Below are positions 52,019 through 61,900 of a DNA stretch of 64,000 nucleotides, piece after piece. Location: the NCBI GenBank assembly GCA_900546665.1, contig URDY01000007.1:85373-149372 (forward strand). The letters are read 5' to 3'. Made by a program: the position numbers and the translations under genes. The notes under the pieces are model-generated. The model saw only the letters and a program-made list of their open reading frames with translations, had not been told where the DNA came from and searched no databases. This DNA comes from an uncultured Paraprevotella sp. GTDB lineage: Bacteria > Bacteroidota > Bacteroidia > Bacteroidales > Bacteroidaceae. Position 1 is the stretch's first letter. Each line of letters begins with the position of its first letter.

Positions 52019-53290
52019 ATGTTTGGGCTGGTTGATTGTAACAATTTCTTTGCTTCGTGTGAGCGGGTGTTTAATCCGCTTTTGCGTGATCGTCCTGTTG
52101 TTATATTGAGCAATAACGACGGTTGTATCATTGCACGCAGTAATGAAGCCAAGGCTTTGGGCATTCAGATGGGAGCTCCTTTTTATCAGGTCAAGGCATT
52201 GCTTGAACAGCATCAGGTGGCTGTTTTCAGCAGTAATTATACTTTGTATGGCGATATGAGCAGGCGGGTAATGATGTTGTTGTCGGATTTCACACCGGAA
52301 TTGATGATTTATTCCATAGACGAGGCCTTTCTGGATCTGGATGGAATGGGGGAAGGTGACGCGTTGTTGGAATATGGTTATCGGATCGTGCGGACAGTCA
52401 GTCGGGGAACTGGTATTCCTGTTACATTAGGGATAGCGCCTACAAAGACATTAGCCAAGATGGCCAGTCATTTTGGAAAAAAATATCCGGCTTATAGGAG
52501 TGTTTGTCTGATGGATACGGCAGAGAAACGTCAGAAAGCCTTAAAATTGTGCCCGATAGGGGATGTTTGGGGGATAGGACGGCGCCAGGGGCCAAAACTG
52601 GAACAGGCAGGCGTGCATACGGCTTGGGATTTTGTGCAGAAAAGTGAGGCTTGGGTACGGAGATTATGTGCGGTAACAGGAGTGCGGACATGGAAAGAAC
52701 TTCAAGGTTACTCATGTATTCCGAATGATGACATGCCTCAGAAGAAAAGCATTTGCACGAGTCGGAGCTTTGCTGATGAAGGATTGGCTGATCTCGTACA
52801 GATGGAGGAAGCTTTGGCCAATTTTGCAGCATCCTGCAGTGAAAAACTGAAACGGCAACACAGTTGTTGCGGTGGAGTGACGGTTTTTGCTTATACCAGT
52901 CGTTTTCGTACGGATATTCCGGCACATACCATATATGAGAATGTGACTTTGCAAGTTCCTACGAACGATCAGCAGGAACTTATTCAGATTGTTCTTTCAG
53001 CCTTGCGTCGGAACTGGATAGATAAGGCCATGTTTTTTTATAAGAAGGCTGGAGTAATCGTTTGGGATATTACGGCAGATACAGCTGTTCAGACAGCCCT
53101 TTTCGATCATGTAGACCGTGGAAAACAAGCTGCTTTGGCTAAAGCTATTGAAAACATAAAGATAAAAAACGGGAGAGATGCTGTCAGAGTCGCAGTGCAG
53201 GGAACAGACCGGTGTGCTCATTTGAAGCGGGAGCACCTTTCACGCCATTATACAACCCGTTTGGATGAAATTATTAAGGTAAAAGCCTGA
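52019..53290 (+). CDS. umuC: Y-family translesion DNA polymerase, UmuC type
   Basis: The 423-residue polymerase has MFGLVDCNNFFASCERVFNPLLRDRPVVILSNNDGCIIARS, the catalytic IYSIDEAFLDLDG, TLGIAPTKTLAKMASHFGKK and a helix-hairpin region (WGIGRRQGPKLEQAGVHTAWDF). With cleaved UmuD it copies damaged templates. The length matches UmuC. It is co-directional with the UmuD-like gene. Confidence 0.94.
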   Translation: MFGLVDCNNFFASCERVFNPLLRDRPVVILSNNDGCIIARSNEAKALGIQMGAPFYQVKALLEQHQVAVFSSNYTLYGDMSRRVMMLLSDFTPELMIYSIDEAFLDLDGMGEGDALLEYGYRIVRTVSRGTGIPVTLGIAPTKTLAKMASHFGKKYPAYRSVCLMDTAEKRQKALKLCPIGDVWGIGRRQGPKLEQAGVHTAWDFVQKSEAWVRRLCAVTGVRTWKELQGYSCIPNDDMPQKKSICTSRSFADEGLADLVQMEEALANFAASCSEKLKRQHSCCGGVTVFAYTSRFRTDIPAHTIYENVTLQVPTNDQQELIQIVLSALRRNWIDKAMFFYKKAGVIVWDITADTAVQTALFDHVDRGKQAALAKAIENIKIKNGRDAVRVAVQGTDRCAHLKREHLSRHYTTRLDEIIKVKA

Positions 53291-53346
53291 ATACATTCCG
53301 TGAGAGCTTTTCCTGTTTTGTTTTCATTGTTGTCAATGGATCTTGT

Positions 53347-53496
53347 ATGAAGCAAATAACCGATGTAAGAGTTGTTCCATATCTGTTTTTTTATTATCTT
53401 TCATCCCTGTATGTTGGTATCATGTGGTATTTTACGTTGTCGTATCATAAGATGCCGATGTTAAACGAACTGGATATATGGAAAATTAAGTTATAG
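53347..53496 (+). CDS. possible 49-residue membrane peptide
   Basis: An ORF from ATG 53347 to TAG 53494-53496 encodes MKQITDVRVVPYLFFYYLSSLYVGIMWYFTLSYHK and a short tail. It has one hydrophobic, Tyr-rich stretch and lies two bases before the M48 gene, which could mean coupling. No promoter was seen. It could be chance. Confidence 0.25.
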   Translation: MKQITDVRVVPYLFFYYLSSLYVGIMWYFTLSYHKMPMLNELDIWKIKL

Positions 53497-53498
53497 AA

Positions 53499-54368
53499 AT
53501 GCTGAAAGTCTATTTTGTGATATTTGCTGCCGCATATCTTCTGATTTCGTGCGGTGTCGTGCCGGTAACTGGTCGTAAACAGATCTTGTTGGTTTCCGAT
53601 CAGGATGTATTGGCATCCAGTCTGACCCAATATGACAATTATATGAAAACTGCTTCCAAATCCCAATCGGCTGATGGCATGGCCATGGTCTCCAGAGTTG
53701 GACGTCGGATAGCTACAGCTACAGAAGATTATCTCCGCAAGCAAGGATTGTCTTCAGAAATCAATAATTTTCAATGGGAATTTAACCTGGTCAGTGACAA
53801 TCAGGTAAATGCTTTTTGTATGCCGGGCGGAAAGATTGTAGTCTATGAAGGCATGATGAAGTTGGTGGAATCTGATGATGAATTGGCTGTGGTGTTGAGT
53901 CATGAGGTCGCTCATGCTGTGGCCAAACATAGTAACGAACGCATGAGTCAGCAGGTGATTTCTGAATATGGCGCACAGATATTGAATTATTCTCTGTCGC
54001 GTAAAAGTGAACTGGTACAGTCATTGGCGGCCAATGTATACGGTTTGGGGTCGCAGTATGGTGTGATGCTACCTTTTTCACGTAAGCATGAATCGGAAGC
54101 GGATTATATGGGGTTGGCTCTTATGGCGATGGCTGGTTATAATCCGGATATGGCGGTGAAATTCTGGCGTAAAATGGCAGCCGGTTCAACGGCTTCCGTG
54201 CCGGCTTTTATGAGTACGCATCCGAGTGATGAGAAGCGAATTCGTGATATTCAGAAAGCATTGCCTGAGATTCGGAAAAAATTCATGCCTTCCGGTTTGA
54301 AAATAAAGACTACTGTACCTGTAAATACGGAAAAACAGTCAACAGGATTTCATTTTTCATTTGAATGA
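53499..54368 (+). CDS. M48 family metalloprotease, lipoprotein (LoiP/BepA-like)
   Basis: The 289-residue product has a lipoprotein signal (FAAAYLLISCG, Cys18), then VPVTGRKQILLVSDQD, and the zinc motif HEVAH (135-139) in LAVVLSHEVAHAVAKHSNERMSQQ, with the third ligand in KHESEADYMGLALMAMAGYNP. Such periplasmic M48 proteases take part in outer-membrane protein quality control. The C-terminal end carries no TPR domain, unlike BepA. It lies alone before an M20 dipeptidase. Confidence 0.9.
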   Translation: MLKVYFVIFAAAYLLISCGVVPVTGRKQILLVSDQDVLASSLTQYDNYMKTASKSQSADGMAMVSRVGRRIATATEDYLRKQGLSSEINNFQWEFNLVSDNQVNAFCMPGGKIVVYEGMMKLVESDDELAVVLSHEVAHAVAKHSNERMSQQVISEYGAQILNYSLSRKSELVQSLAANVYGLGSQYGVMLPFSRKHESEADYMGLALMAMAGYNPDMAVKFWRKMAAGSTASVPAFMSTHPSDEKRIRDIQKALPEIRKKFMPSGLKIKTTVPVNTEKQSTGFHFSFE

Positions 54369-54422
54369 TGACTTGTCATACAGATTATTAATATTTTAAA
54401 AAACAGAAAATATAGAGAGTTT

Positions 54423-55802
54423 ATGAACGATGTGAAAAGATATATTGAAGAGAACGAGTCGCGTTTTCTGGACGAACTGTTCAGTCTGATCAGGATACCA
54501 AGTGTCAGTGCTTATTCGGAACATAAGGCTGATATGTGGGCTTGTGCGGAAAGATGGAAAGAACAGTTGCTGGAAGCCGGTGTTGACCGGGCGGATGTGA
54601 TGCCTTCTGAGGGTAATCCTTTGGTGTTTGCGGAAAAGCATGTGAGTGATGAGGCTCCAACGGTGATGATTTATGCCCATTATGATGTGATGCCGCCTGA
54701 ACCTCTTGATTTATGGAAAAACGATCCTTTTGAGCCGGAAGTACGGGATGGCCACATTTGGGCGCGTGGAGCGGATGACGATAAGGGACAGGCCATGATT
54801 CAGGTCAAGGCTTTCGAATATATGGTGAGATCAGGGGAATTGAAGCACAATGTCAAGTTTATCTTTGAAGGCGAAGAAGAAATCGGATCTCCCAGTCTGA
54901 ATGCGTTTCTTCAGAAGCATCGGGAACTTTTGAAGTCTGATGTCATATTAGTATCGGATACCAGTATGTTGGGTGCTGATTTGCCTTCGCTTACTACAGG
55001 TTTGAGGGGATTGGCATATTGGGAGATTGAAGTGACTGGTCCTAACAGGGATTTGCATTCCGGACATTTCGGAGGTGCGGTTGCCAATCCTATCAATGTC
55101 CTGTGTGACTTGATATCCGGAATTGTGGATAAAGACGGTCGGATTACAATTCCTCATTTTTATGACGATGTGGAAGAAGTGCCTCAGGCAGAGCGCGAAA
55201 TGATAGCGCAGATTCCGTTTGATGAATCGCGTTATCGTGAGGCCATTGGTGTGCGGGCCTTGAAGGGGGAAAAGGGATATTCTACGTTGGAACGCAACAG
55301 TTGTCGTCCTTCTTTCGATGTCTGTGGTATTTGGGGCGGTTATACCGGCGAAGGAGCAAAAACAGTTTTGCCTTCCAAGGCTTATGCCAAAGTGTCTTCC
55401 CGTCTGGTGCCGCATCAGCAGCATGAAAAGATATCTCAACTTTTTGTAGATTATATTCGTGAAGTAGCGCCGGATTATGTGGATGTCAGGGTGACACCTC
55501 TGCATGGTGGTGAAGGATATGTCTGCCCTATCACCTTACCGGCTTACCGGGCAGCTGCCATGGGATTTGAAAAGGCATTTGGCAAGAAACCCCTTGCAGT
55601 CAGAAGAGGAGGAAGTATTCCTATAATCAGTGATTTTGAACGTATTCTGGGTACAAAAACCGTTTTGATGGGCTTTGGTCTTGAGAGCAATGCCATACAT
55701 TCACCTAATGAAAATATGCCGTTGGATGTATTCCGTAAGGGTATAGAAGCCGTGGTGGAATTTCATCGTCAGTGGATTCCTTGTGAACAGAGGCAAGACT
55801 GA
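54423..55802 (+). CDS. M20 family dipeptidase
   Basis: The 459-residue protein has M20 metal-binding motifs: VMIYAHYDVMPP (His and Asp), WARGADDDKGQ, FIFEGEEEIGS (catalytic Glu pair) and the late ligand region FGLESNAIHSPNENM. There is a dimerisation insert (HSGHFGGAVANP). It hydrolyses dipeptides or short peptides in the cytoplasm; specificity unknown. There is no signal peptide. Confidence 0.92.
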   Translation: MNDVKRYIEENESRFLDELFSLIRIPSVSAYSEHKADMWACAERWKEQLLEAGVDRADVMPSEGNPLVFAEKHVSDEAPTVMIYAHYDVMPPEPLDLWKNDPFEPEVRDGHIWARGADDDKGQAMIQVKAFEYMVRSGELKHNVKFIFEGEEEIGSPSLNAFLQKHRELLKSDVILVSDTSMLGADLPSLTTGLRGLAYWEIEVTGPNRDLHSGHFGGAVANPINVLCDLISGIVDKDGRITIPHFYDDVEEVPQAEREMIAQIPFDESRYREAIGVRALKGEKGYSTLERNSCRPSFDVCGIWGGYTGEGAKTVLPSKAYAKVSSRLVPHQQHEKISQLFVDYIREVAPDYVDVRVTPLHGGEGYVCPITLPAYRAAAMGFEKAFGKKPLAVRRGGSIPIISDFERILGTKTVLMGFGLESNAIHSPNENMPLDVFRKGIEAVVEFHRQWIPCEQRQD

Positions 55803-55840
55803 TTAAAGGAATTCTGTCAGGTCAGTTGATGCCGGCCTGT

Positions 55841-58690
55841 TTACGGGGCTGGTTTATTGGGAGCAGATGCTGTTTTATCCGTCTGCTCCTTTTTCATGTT
55901 TTTCTGATATTCGCTGGGTGTCATTCCGAATTCTTCTTTGAAACAGTTGGTGAAATACTTTCTGTTCTGGTAACCGAGTGAGGTACTGACTTCGCCGATG
56001 TTCAGATGACCTTCTTCAAGCATCCGTTTGGCATGTTCCATTTTGATGTTTCTGATAATGTCCAGAGGCGTTTTTCCGGTGAGAGATTTAAGCTTTCTGG
56101 TCAGTGTCGAGCGAGACATGTTCATTGCGGAAGCCAGTTGTGGTACGCCAAATTCCGATTTGCAAAGATGGTTTTCAATGATGCTGATGATTTTGTCCGT
56201 AAACAATCGGTCCAGCTTTTCATTCTCCTGGTCATTATATTGGACCGTATGGTTGAGATAATTCTTCATTCTTACCATTTCAGCGCTGTCTGCCCATAGT
56301 TCTTCATTGCGTCGTTTGATTTTCTTGATATACCATAGGATAACCGAAATCGTGGTTCCTCCCGTCAGGATGATATAAATCAGGTAAGCCCACCAAGTTT
56401 CATATAAGGCTGCCTTGCGGTCTATTTCCAATAAGGTAGACTGGGTGCTCCATTGGCCGTTGTGATCCGTAGCTTTCACTTCGAATGTATAATGGCCCTT
56501 GGGTAGGCGGTTGTATATGGCTGTATTGGTTCCGTCCGTAGTATATTGCCATGTATTGTCCATGCCGTTCAGTCTGTATGCATAGCGGATATTATGAGCC
56601 TGTCTAAGGTCAAGTGAAGAAAAACTGATGGTGATGTTGTTGTCATTATGTTGGAGTACGATGATTGAATCCGTAGATTGATGATCGTCAAATAACAGAG
56701 AGCGTCCGTTTGCTTTGATGTCGGTAATATAGGTACGGGCATTTGAGGCTTCAAGATCCAGACTGTTGGACGGCTTGAAGCGGCAGATTCCAGGAATACC
56801 TCCAAAATAAAGTTGTTCGTCTTTGCTCTTACACCACGACGTAGGAATGAATCGCCATAGACCGGTCTGTCCTTCTGTAGTCAGGTATGTGCGGAATGAG
56901 TTGTTCTGAGGATTGAATTCGGTCAGTTTCTGATTGGTTCCTATCCATAAGTGGTTGAATTCGTCACAGACGACATAGTTGACCATGTGTCCTTCCAGTC
57001 CACATTGTGACGTGTAGTTCGTGATACTTCCTTTTAAAGGGTTCAGACAGAGAAGGTCTCCTTCATGACTGCCTAGCCAGATCAGGTTGTCTGTAGTAGC
57101 GGTGAGACAAGAGAATACATGTTTGAGCTGGTAGTGTAATACCGGGCCATTGGTTGGTAAGGCATATACTCCTTTGCCGTTTGTTGCAATCCAGATGGTT
57201 TGGTCGTCAGTTTCGCTGATGGCGTTGACCTGTCCCTGGCAGTAGGGTAGGCGTATGATGCGTTTGGTTTGAAGGTTATATTTGTACAGGGATTGTCTGG
57301 TGCCTATCCAGAGGTCTGTTCCTTTTTTGTTTTCATAGACGCAGGTGACGGCATCATTTATTGCACTGTCCGGCAAGGTAATGGCGTTTTTCAGGCTCAT
57401 TTTCATGTGCTCGTGTGTCAGCCTGAAAATTTGTTTTTGGTTTTCCGGTGCGATCCATACGGCATGTGCCATTTGGCTTCTGTTCATGATCTTGACCAGA
57501 TGAAAGGGTAGGGAGGCTGTTTCCTTGAAGTCTTTGTGACTGGTACATTGATTGGATTTCAGATCGTAAAGGAACAGACCGGCCCGTTCTTGAAAAAGCC
57601 AGATAGTCTGATCGTCGCAATCGCTTATCGTCATGATGGCCGGTTGGTATTCGGAGTATCGGCGTAATCCATTGAGCTGAAATACTGTGGGAGCATCATC
57701 ATCGAAATGGACAATGAAGCTTGGTAAGTCAAATCCGGAAACCCAAAAGTCGTTATTCCGGTCCCTGATGATTTCATTCAGCATGTGAGGCGCCTGGGGG
57801 TATAAGTGCATGAGTTTGGGTGAACCATTTGTAAGAGAAAGAGTCACAAGGTGAGTAGAAGACGTGCACCATATTTCATTTCCGTCAGATTTTTGTGCCA
57901 GATACAGAATATTTCTGAATTCGGGAGATACGGGATTAAAGTATACGAACATGGAGTCTTTGGAGGCTGTTGGGGTAAATTTGACAATACCGTCTCCCCA
58001 CGTTCCCAGCCAATAGAACTTGTGTGTTCTGTCTGCTATAATCGCACCGGGATTGTGAGCTTTCATCAGGTCCGGATAAGCAACAAGGGTGTCTTTGACA
58101 CCATCATATCGGTATAGCAGTCCTTGTGAGAAACTGACTATGATTTCTCCGTTATGCCCTTCACAGAAACCGGATAGATTGGTAGGGGTATGGCCATTGA
58201 AGGTCTTGTGGACTTTGACAAGTTGGCGGTTGCTGTCGAAACGTAGAATGTATCCGTTGACAGAAACCCAGATCTCCCCGTTGCTCCGTTGATAAAGCTG
58301 GTAGATCATTTGGTTGTCTAAAAGCGGGTGGCTGACTCTTGTGATCCGGTAGTCTTTTTTATCCAGACAATATAATCCCTTGTCGGTGCCGAACCAGATC
58401 CGGTTCTTGCGGTCTTCGCAGATACATTCCACCAGATTGTCAGCCAACAGACCACGGTGCTTGTAATCCGTACGGAATATCTTTATCTGATAACCGTCAT
58501 CCCGACATAACCCGTTGACTGTACCATACCACATGTAGCCTTCCTTGTCCTGAAAAATGCGATGAATGGCATTCACCGGCAGTTTCTTGAGATTGGGAAT
58601 GTCGGTGATACGGATAGATGGATCTGCCTTTAATCTTAAGGGTATGATAAGGCTCAGAATGCTGAAAATGATAATGGCGATGCTTTTCAT
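55841..58690 (-). CDS. membrane-spanning sensor with two-component propeller and AraC-type DNA-binding domain, no kinase
   Basis: The 949-residue protein has a signal peptide (MKSIAIIIFSILSLIIPLRLKA) and a long periplasmic beta-propeller of Reg_prop repeats (GYMWYGTVNGLCRDDGY, RIWFGTDKGLY, TDLWIGTRQSLY, HLWIGTNQKL). These are followed by a Y_Y_Y domain (about 690-760), one membrane helix (about 775-795), a short linker, and two AraC helix-turn-helix motifs at the C-terminus (FGVPQLASAMNMSRSTLTRKLKSLTGKTP; IGEVSTSLGYQNRKYFTNCFKEEFGMTPSEYQ). Unlike the usual hybrid two-component systems (HTCS) of Bacteroides it has no HisKA, HATPase or receiver domain. It is divergent from the GH127-type gene and probably controls it. 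The start at 58690 gives the better signal peptide. Confidence 0.88.
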   Translation of the reverse strand: MKSIAIIIFSILSLIIPLRLKADPSIRITDIPNLKKLPVNAIHRIFQDKEGYMWYGTVNGLCRDDGYQIKIFRTDYKHRGLLADNLVECICEDRKNRIWFGTDKGLYCLDKKDYRITRVSHPLLDNQMIYQLYQRSNGEIWVSVNGYILRFDSNRQLVKVHKTFNGHTPTNLSGFCEGHNGEIIVSFSQGLLYRYDGVKDTLVAYPDLMKAHNPGAIIADRTHKFYWLGTWGDGIVKFTPTASKDSMFVYFNPVSPEFRNILYLAQKSDGNEIWCTSSTHLVTLSLTNGSPKLMHLYPQAPHMLNEIIRDRNNDFWVSGFDLPSFIVHFDDDAPTVFQLNGLRRYSEYQPAIMTISDCDDQTIWLFQERAGLFLYDLKSNQCTSHKDFKETASLPFHLVKIMNRSQMAHAVWIAPENQKQIFRLTHEHMKMSLKNAITLPDSAINDAVTCVYENKKGTDLWIGTRQSLYKYNLQTKRIIRLPYCQGQVNAISETDDQTIWIATNGKGVYALPTNGPVLHYQLKHVFSCLTATTDNLIWLGSHEGDLLCLNPLKGSITNYTSQCGLEGHMVNYVVCDEFNHLWIGTNQKLTEFNPQNNSFRTYLTTEGQTGLWRFIPTSWCKSKDEQLYFGGIPGICRFKPSNSLDLEASNARTYITDIKANGRSLLFDDHQSTDSIIVLQHNDNNITISFSSLDLRQAHNIRYAYRLNGMDNTWQYTTDGTNTAIYNRLPKGHYTFEVKATDHNGQWSTQSTLLEIDRKAALYETWWAYLIYIILTGGTTISVILWYIKKIKRRNEELWADSAEMVRMKNYLNHTVQYNDQENEKLDRLFTDKIISIIENHLCKSEFGVPQLASAMNMSRSTLTRKLKSLTGKTPLDIIRNIKMEHAKRMLEEGHLNIGEVSTSLGYQNRKYFTNCFKEEFGMTPSEYQKNMKKEQTDKTASAPNKPAP

Positions 58691-58773
58691 ATCTGGATTG
58701 ATGCACACGGCAAAGTTATATTTTTTATATTAATAATTGGTGATTTATGAGTGGAAACCCTTCAAAAAGGGTG

Positions 58774-58807
58774 GTTTTTGTGTCAAAATAGGACTGTTTT
58801 TGCGTCA
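58774..58807. promoter_or_regulatory. two-copy direct repeat between regulator and glycosidase, candidate operator
   Basis: GTTTTTGTGTCA (58774-58785) and GTTTTTGCGTCA (58796-58807) differ at one base and start 22 bases apart, about two helical turns, the arrangement expected for an AraC-family dimer. They lie 110 bases before the glycosidase start. Confidence 0.5.
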
Positions 58808-58916
58808 TAATCATTTGTAGGCCTAGTTTGATAAGTTTTTCTCCCTGCTTTTTTCCAATGTTTTTCCTATTTTGCAGAACAGTGATTTTAATCTATGAAA
58901 CATAAAAAATAATAGT

Positions 58917-61900
58917 ATGAAAAATGAAATGAAAACTTTGGCTTTGTTTTGTTTTTCGGCATGTATGCTTCATGTCGGAAGTGTGGAAGCCCAAAGTAAG
59001 CTTTATCCGCGATTGTTCGATCTGCAGGAAGTGACTCTGAATGACGGCGTATTCAAGACAGCGATGGTTTTGAATGACCGTACGCTGCTGGAGTATGATG
59101 TAGACCGTCTGTTGACTCCCTACATGCGGCAGGCCGGTTTTACGGACTGGGAGAAAGAACATCCTAATTTTTCAAACTGGGGTTCAGGTAATTTCCGGCT
59201 CGACGGACATGTGGGCGGTCATTATCTTTCAGCACTGGCCTTGGCTTATGCAGCTTCAGATGATGAAGAGGTTCGTGCCAGAATGAAGGAACGGTTGGAT
59301 TATATGGTAGATAAAATGGATGAATGCCAACGTGTATTTGATCAGAATACAGACGGACTTTATGGTTATATCGGCGGCTTGCCGGACAATAATGTCTGGA
59401 CTGGCATTTATCGTGGAGACTTGGGTGCTTATAACAATAATAGAGGTAATGTGCCTTTATATACAATGCACAAGATCTATGCCGGATTGCGTGATGCCTG
59501 GATGTATGCAGGAAATGAAAAAGCAAAGGACTGTTTTCTCAAATTGTGTGACTGGGGTGTCAATCTGATTTCAAATATTAATGATGCGACTTTGCAGAGC
59601 ATACTCGATACGGAGCATGGCGGCATCAACGAAATGTATGTGGATGCTTATCAGATGACTGGCGACGAACGTTATCTGACTGCAGCCCGCCGTTTCAGTC
59701 ATAAAACCATGGTGGACAATATGCAGACAGTCAATCATACGTTTCTGGACAACAAACATGCAAATACACAAGTACCCAAATACATCGGATTTGCACGTCT
59801 GGCACAGCAGGACAACCAGAGTACACCAGCTACGGTAGCGGCTTATCGGAAGGCTGCGCATAACTTCTGGACCGATGTGGTCAATTCGCGTACGGTAGCT
59901 TTGGGAGGAAACAGTATCAGTGAACATTTTTTGCCGGATTCACGTTGTTCTGAGTATATCAACCATCCCGATGGTCCTGAAAGTTGTAACACCAATAATA
60001 TGATGAAGCTGACGGAAGATTTGTTTGCAGATAATCAGGACGCACGTTATGCCGATTTTTACGAGCAGGCTATGCTTAACCATATTCTTTCCACACAAAA
60101 TCCCCATACCGGAGGATATGTGTATTTCACCAGTTTGCGTCCACAACATTATCGCATGTATTCCCAGGTCAATCAGGGTATGTGGTGTTGTGTGGGAACC
60201 GGAATGGAAAACCATAGTAAGTATGGTGAATTTATATATGCACATTCTCCAGAGAATGATACATTGTATGTCAATTTGTTTGTGGCCAGTACTTTAAAGA
60301 ACAAGGCTTTCGCTCTGACACAGTCTACAGAGTTTCCTTACGAACAGAAAACCGTATTGACCATTGATCAGACCGGAGATTATGTGATATCACTTAGAAG
60401 ACCGTCATGGTGTAAGGAAAACTACAAGGTACTTGTTAATGGCGAGGAACAGCAGATTACTGCTACCCCGGGAAGCTACGTTAGTCTGTCCAAAGCATGG
60501 CAGCAGGGAGACAGAATCGAGGTGGAAATGCCGATGAAGTTGGAACTGTTGGAATGTCCTAATTATCCGAGTTACGTGGCTTTCCGTTATGGCCCGGTAT
60601 TATTGGGGGCAGTAACAAGTACAGAAAATCTGGTCGGTCAGTTTGCAGGAGAGGGACGTATGGATCATGCACCGTCACAGGGAGCACAACTGAGTCTGAC
60701 TTCTGCACCGATGCTTATCGGTGAAAGAGCCAGCGTGCTGGATTCCATATATATGGTTGATAAAGAAAAATTACATTTCAAGATTCGTAAGGGATTGTAT
60801 AGTAGTGAACGGTTTGCCGATCTGGTGTTACAGCCTTTCTTTACTGTTCATGAAGCCAGATATATGATGTATTGGAATCAGTTGACTCAGGAAGAATGGG
60901 ATGCGGTGAAAGATGATGTGCTGGCAGAAGAACAGGCTGCACAGCGTTTGAATGAGCGGACACTGGATTTTGTTGCAACAGGTGAGCAACAGAGTGATGC
61001 TGGCCATGTTCTTCAGGGTGATTTTGAGAAAGGATCCTATTCAGGCGAATTTTATGTGGATGCACTGAGTGGCAAGTGGTTCAGCTATCAGTTGGCCACA
61101 CAAGGCGTGAGTGATCGTGTGTCTGTTATGTGTCGTTATCATAGTGCTGATGCCGGACGTGTTTATACTTTGTCTGTGAATGGAAAAGTCTTGAAAGAGA
61201 TCAAATTGGAGAAGAAAGATATCACCGGCTTTTATAATGTAGAGTATTTTGTACCGGCTGATTATTTGCTGGATGAGAATGGTGAGGTTCCTGATAGTGT
61301 AACAGTAAAATTTGAAGCGACAGGTTCTACACCGACTCCAGGTATTTATTATTTGCGTTTGTTGAAAGAGTATCAGACTCCCAAACCTTATGAGTTCGTA
61401 TGTAATCAGTGGATATCAGGTGATCAGGCTCGAGTAGATAAAGTGGAATATGATAAGGAAGCCAATACCATCAAGGTGTATGGTAAACCCGGTGAAAATA
61501 ATATTGCACTGCAATTCAGCAAACTGTATAATGATTCTACTTATTTTACTTCAGATCAAAAATATTTTGTTATAAAAGGCACCAATCTGAAAACTGGTGC
61601 CGGAATGTCCTATTTATGGTGGTTCAATGGGGCTAATCACGGCACACAGGTAGCACCCGGATATTCTTATCAGAATGATAATCAGGAGACTTATCTCATT
61701 TGGGATCTGACTGCTACAGGATTGACGGATTATATGGTGGGGGACAGTATCGTCTTTTCTAATAATGGCAAAGATATCAATACGGTATTTGGTCTGACTT
61801 CATCAGCAGAAGATGGCACGGCTGTTATTTCTGATATTGCGTTTTATTCAGCTGCTGAACTGTTGGAGATCTATCCTGAATTGTCCGAAACCATGAAAAT

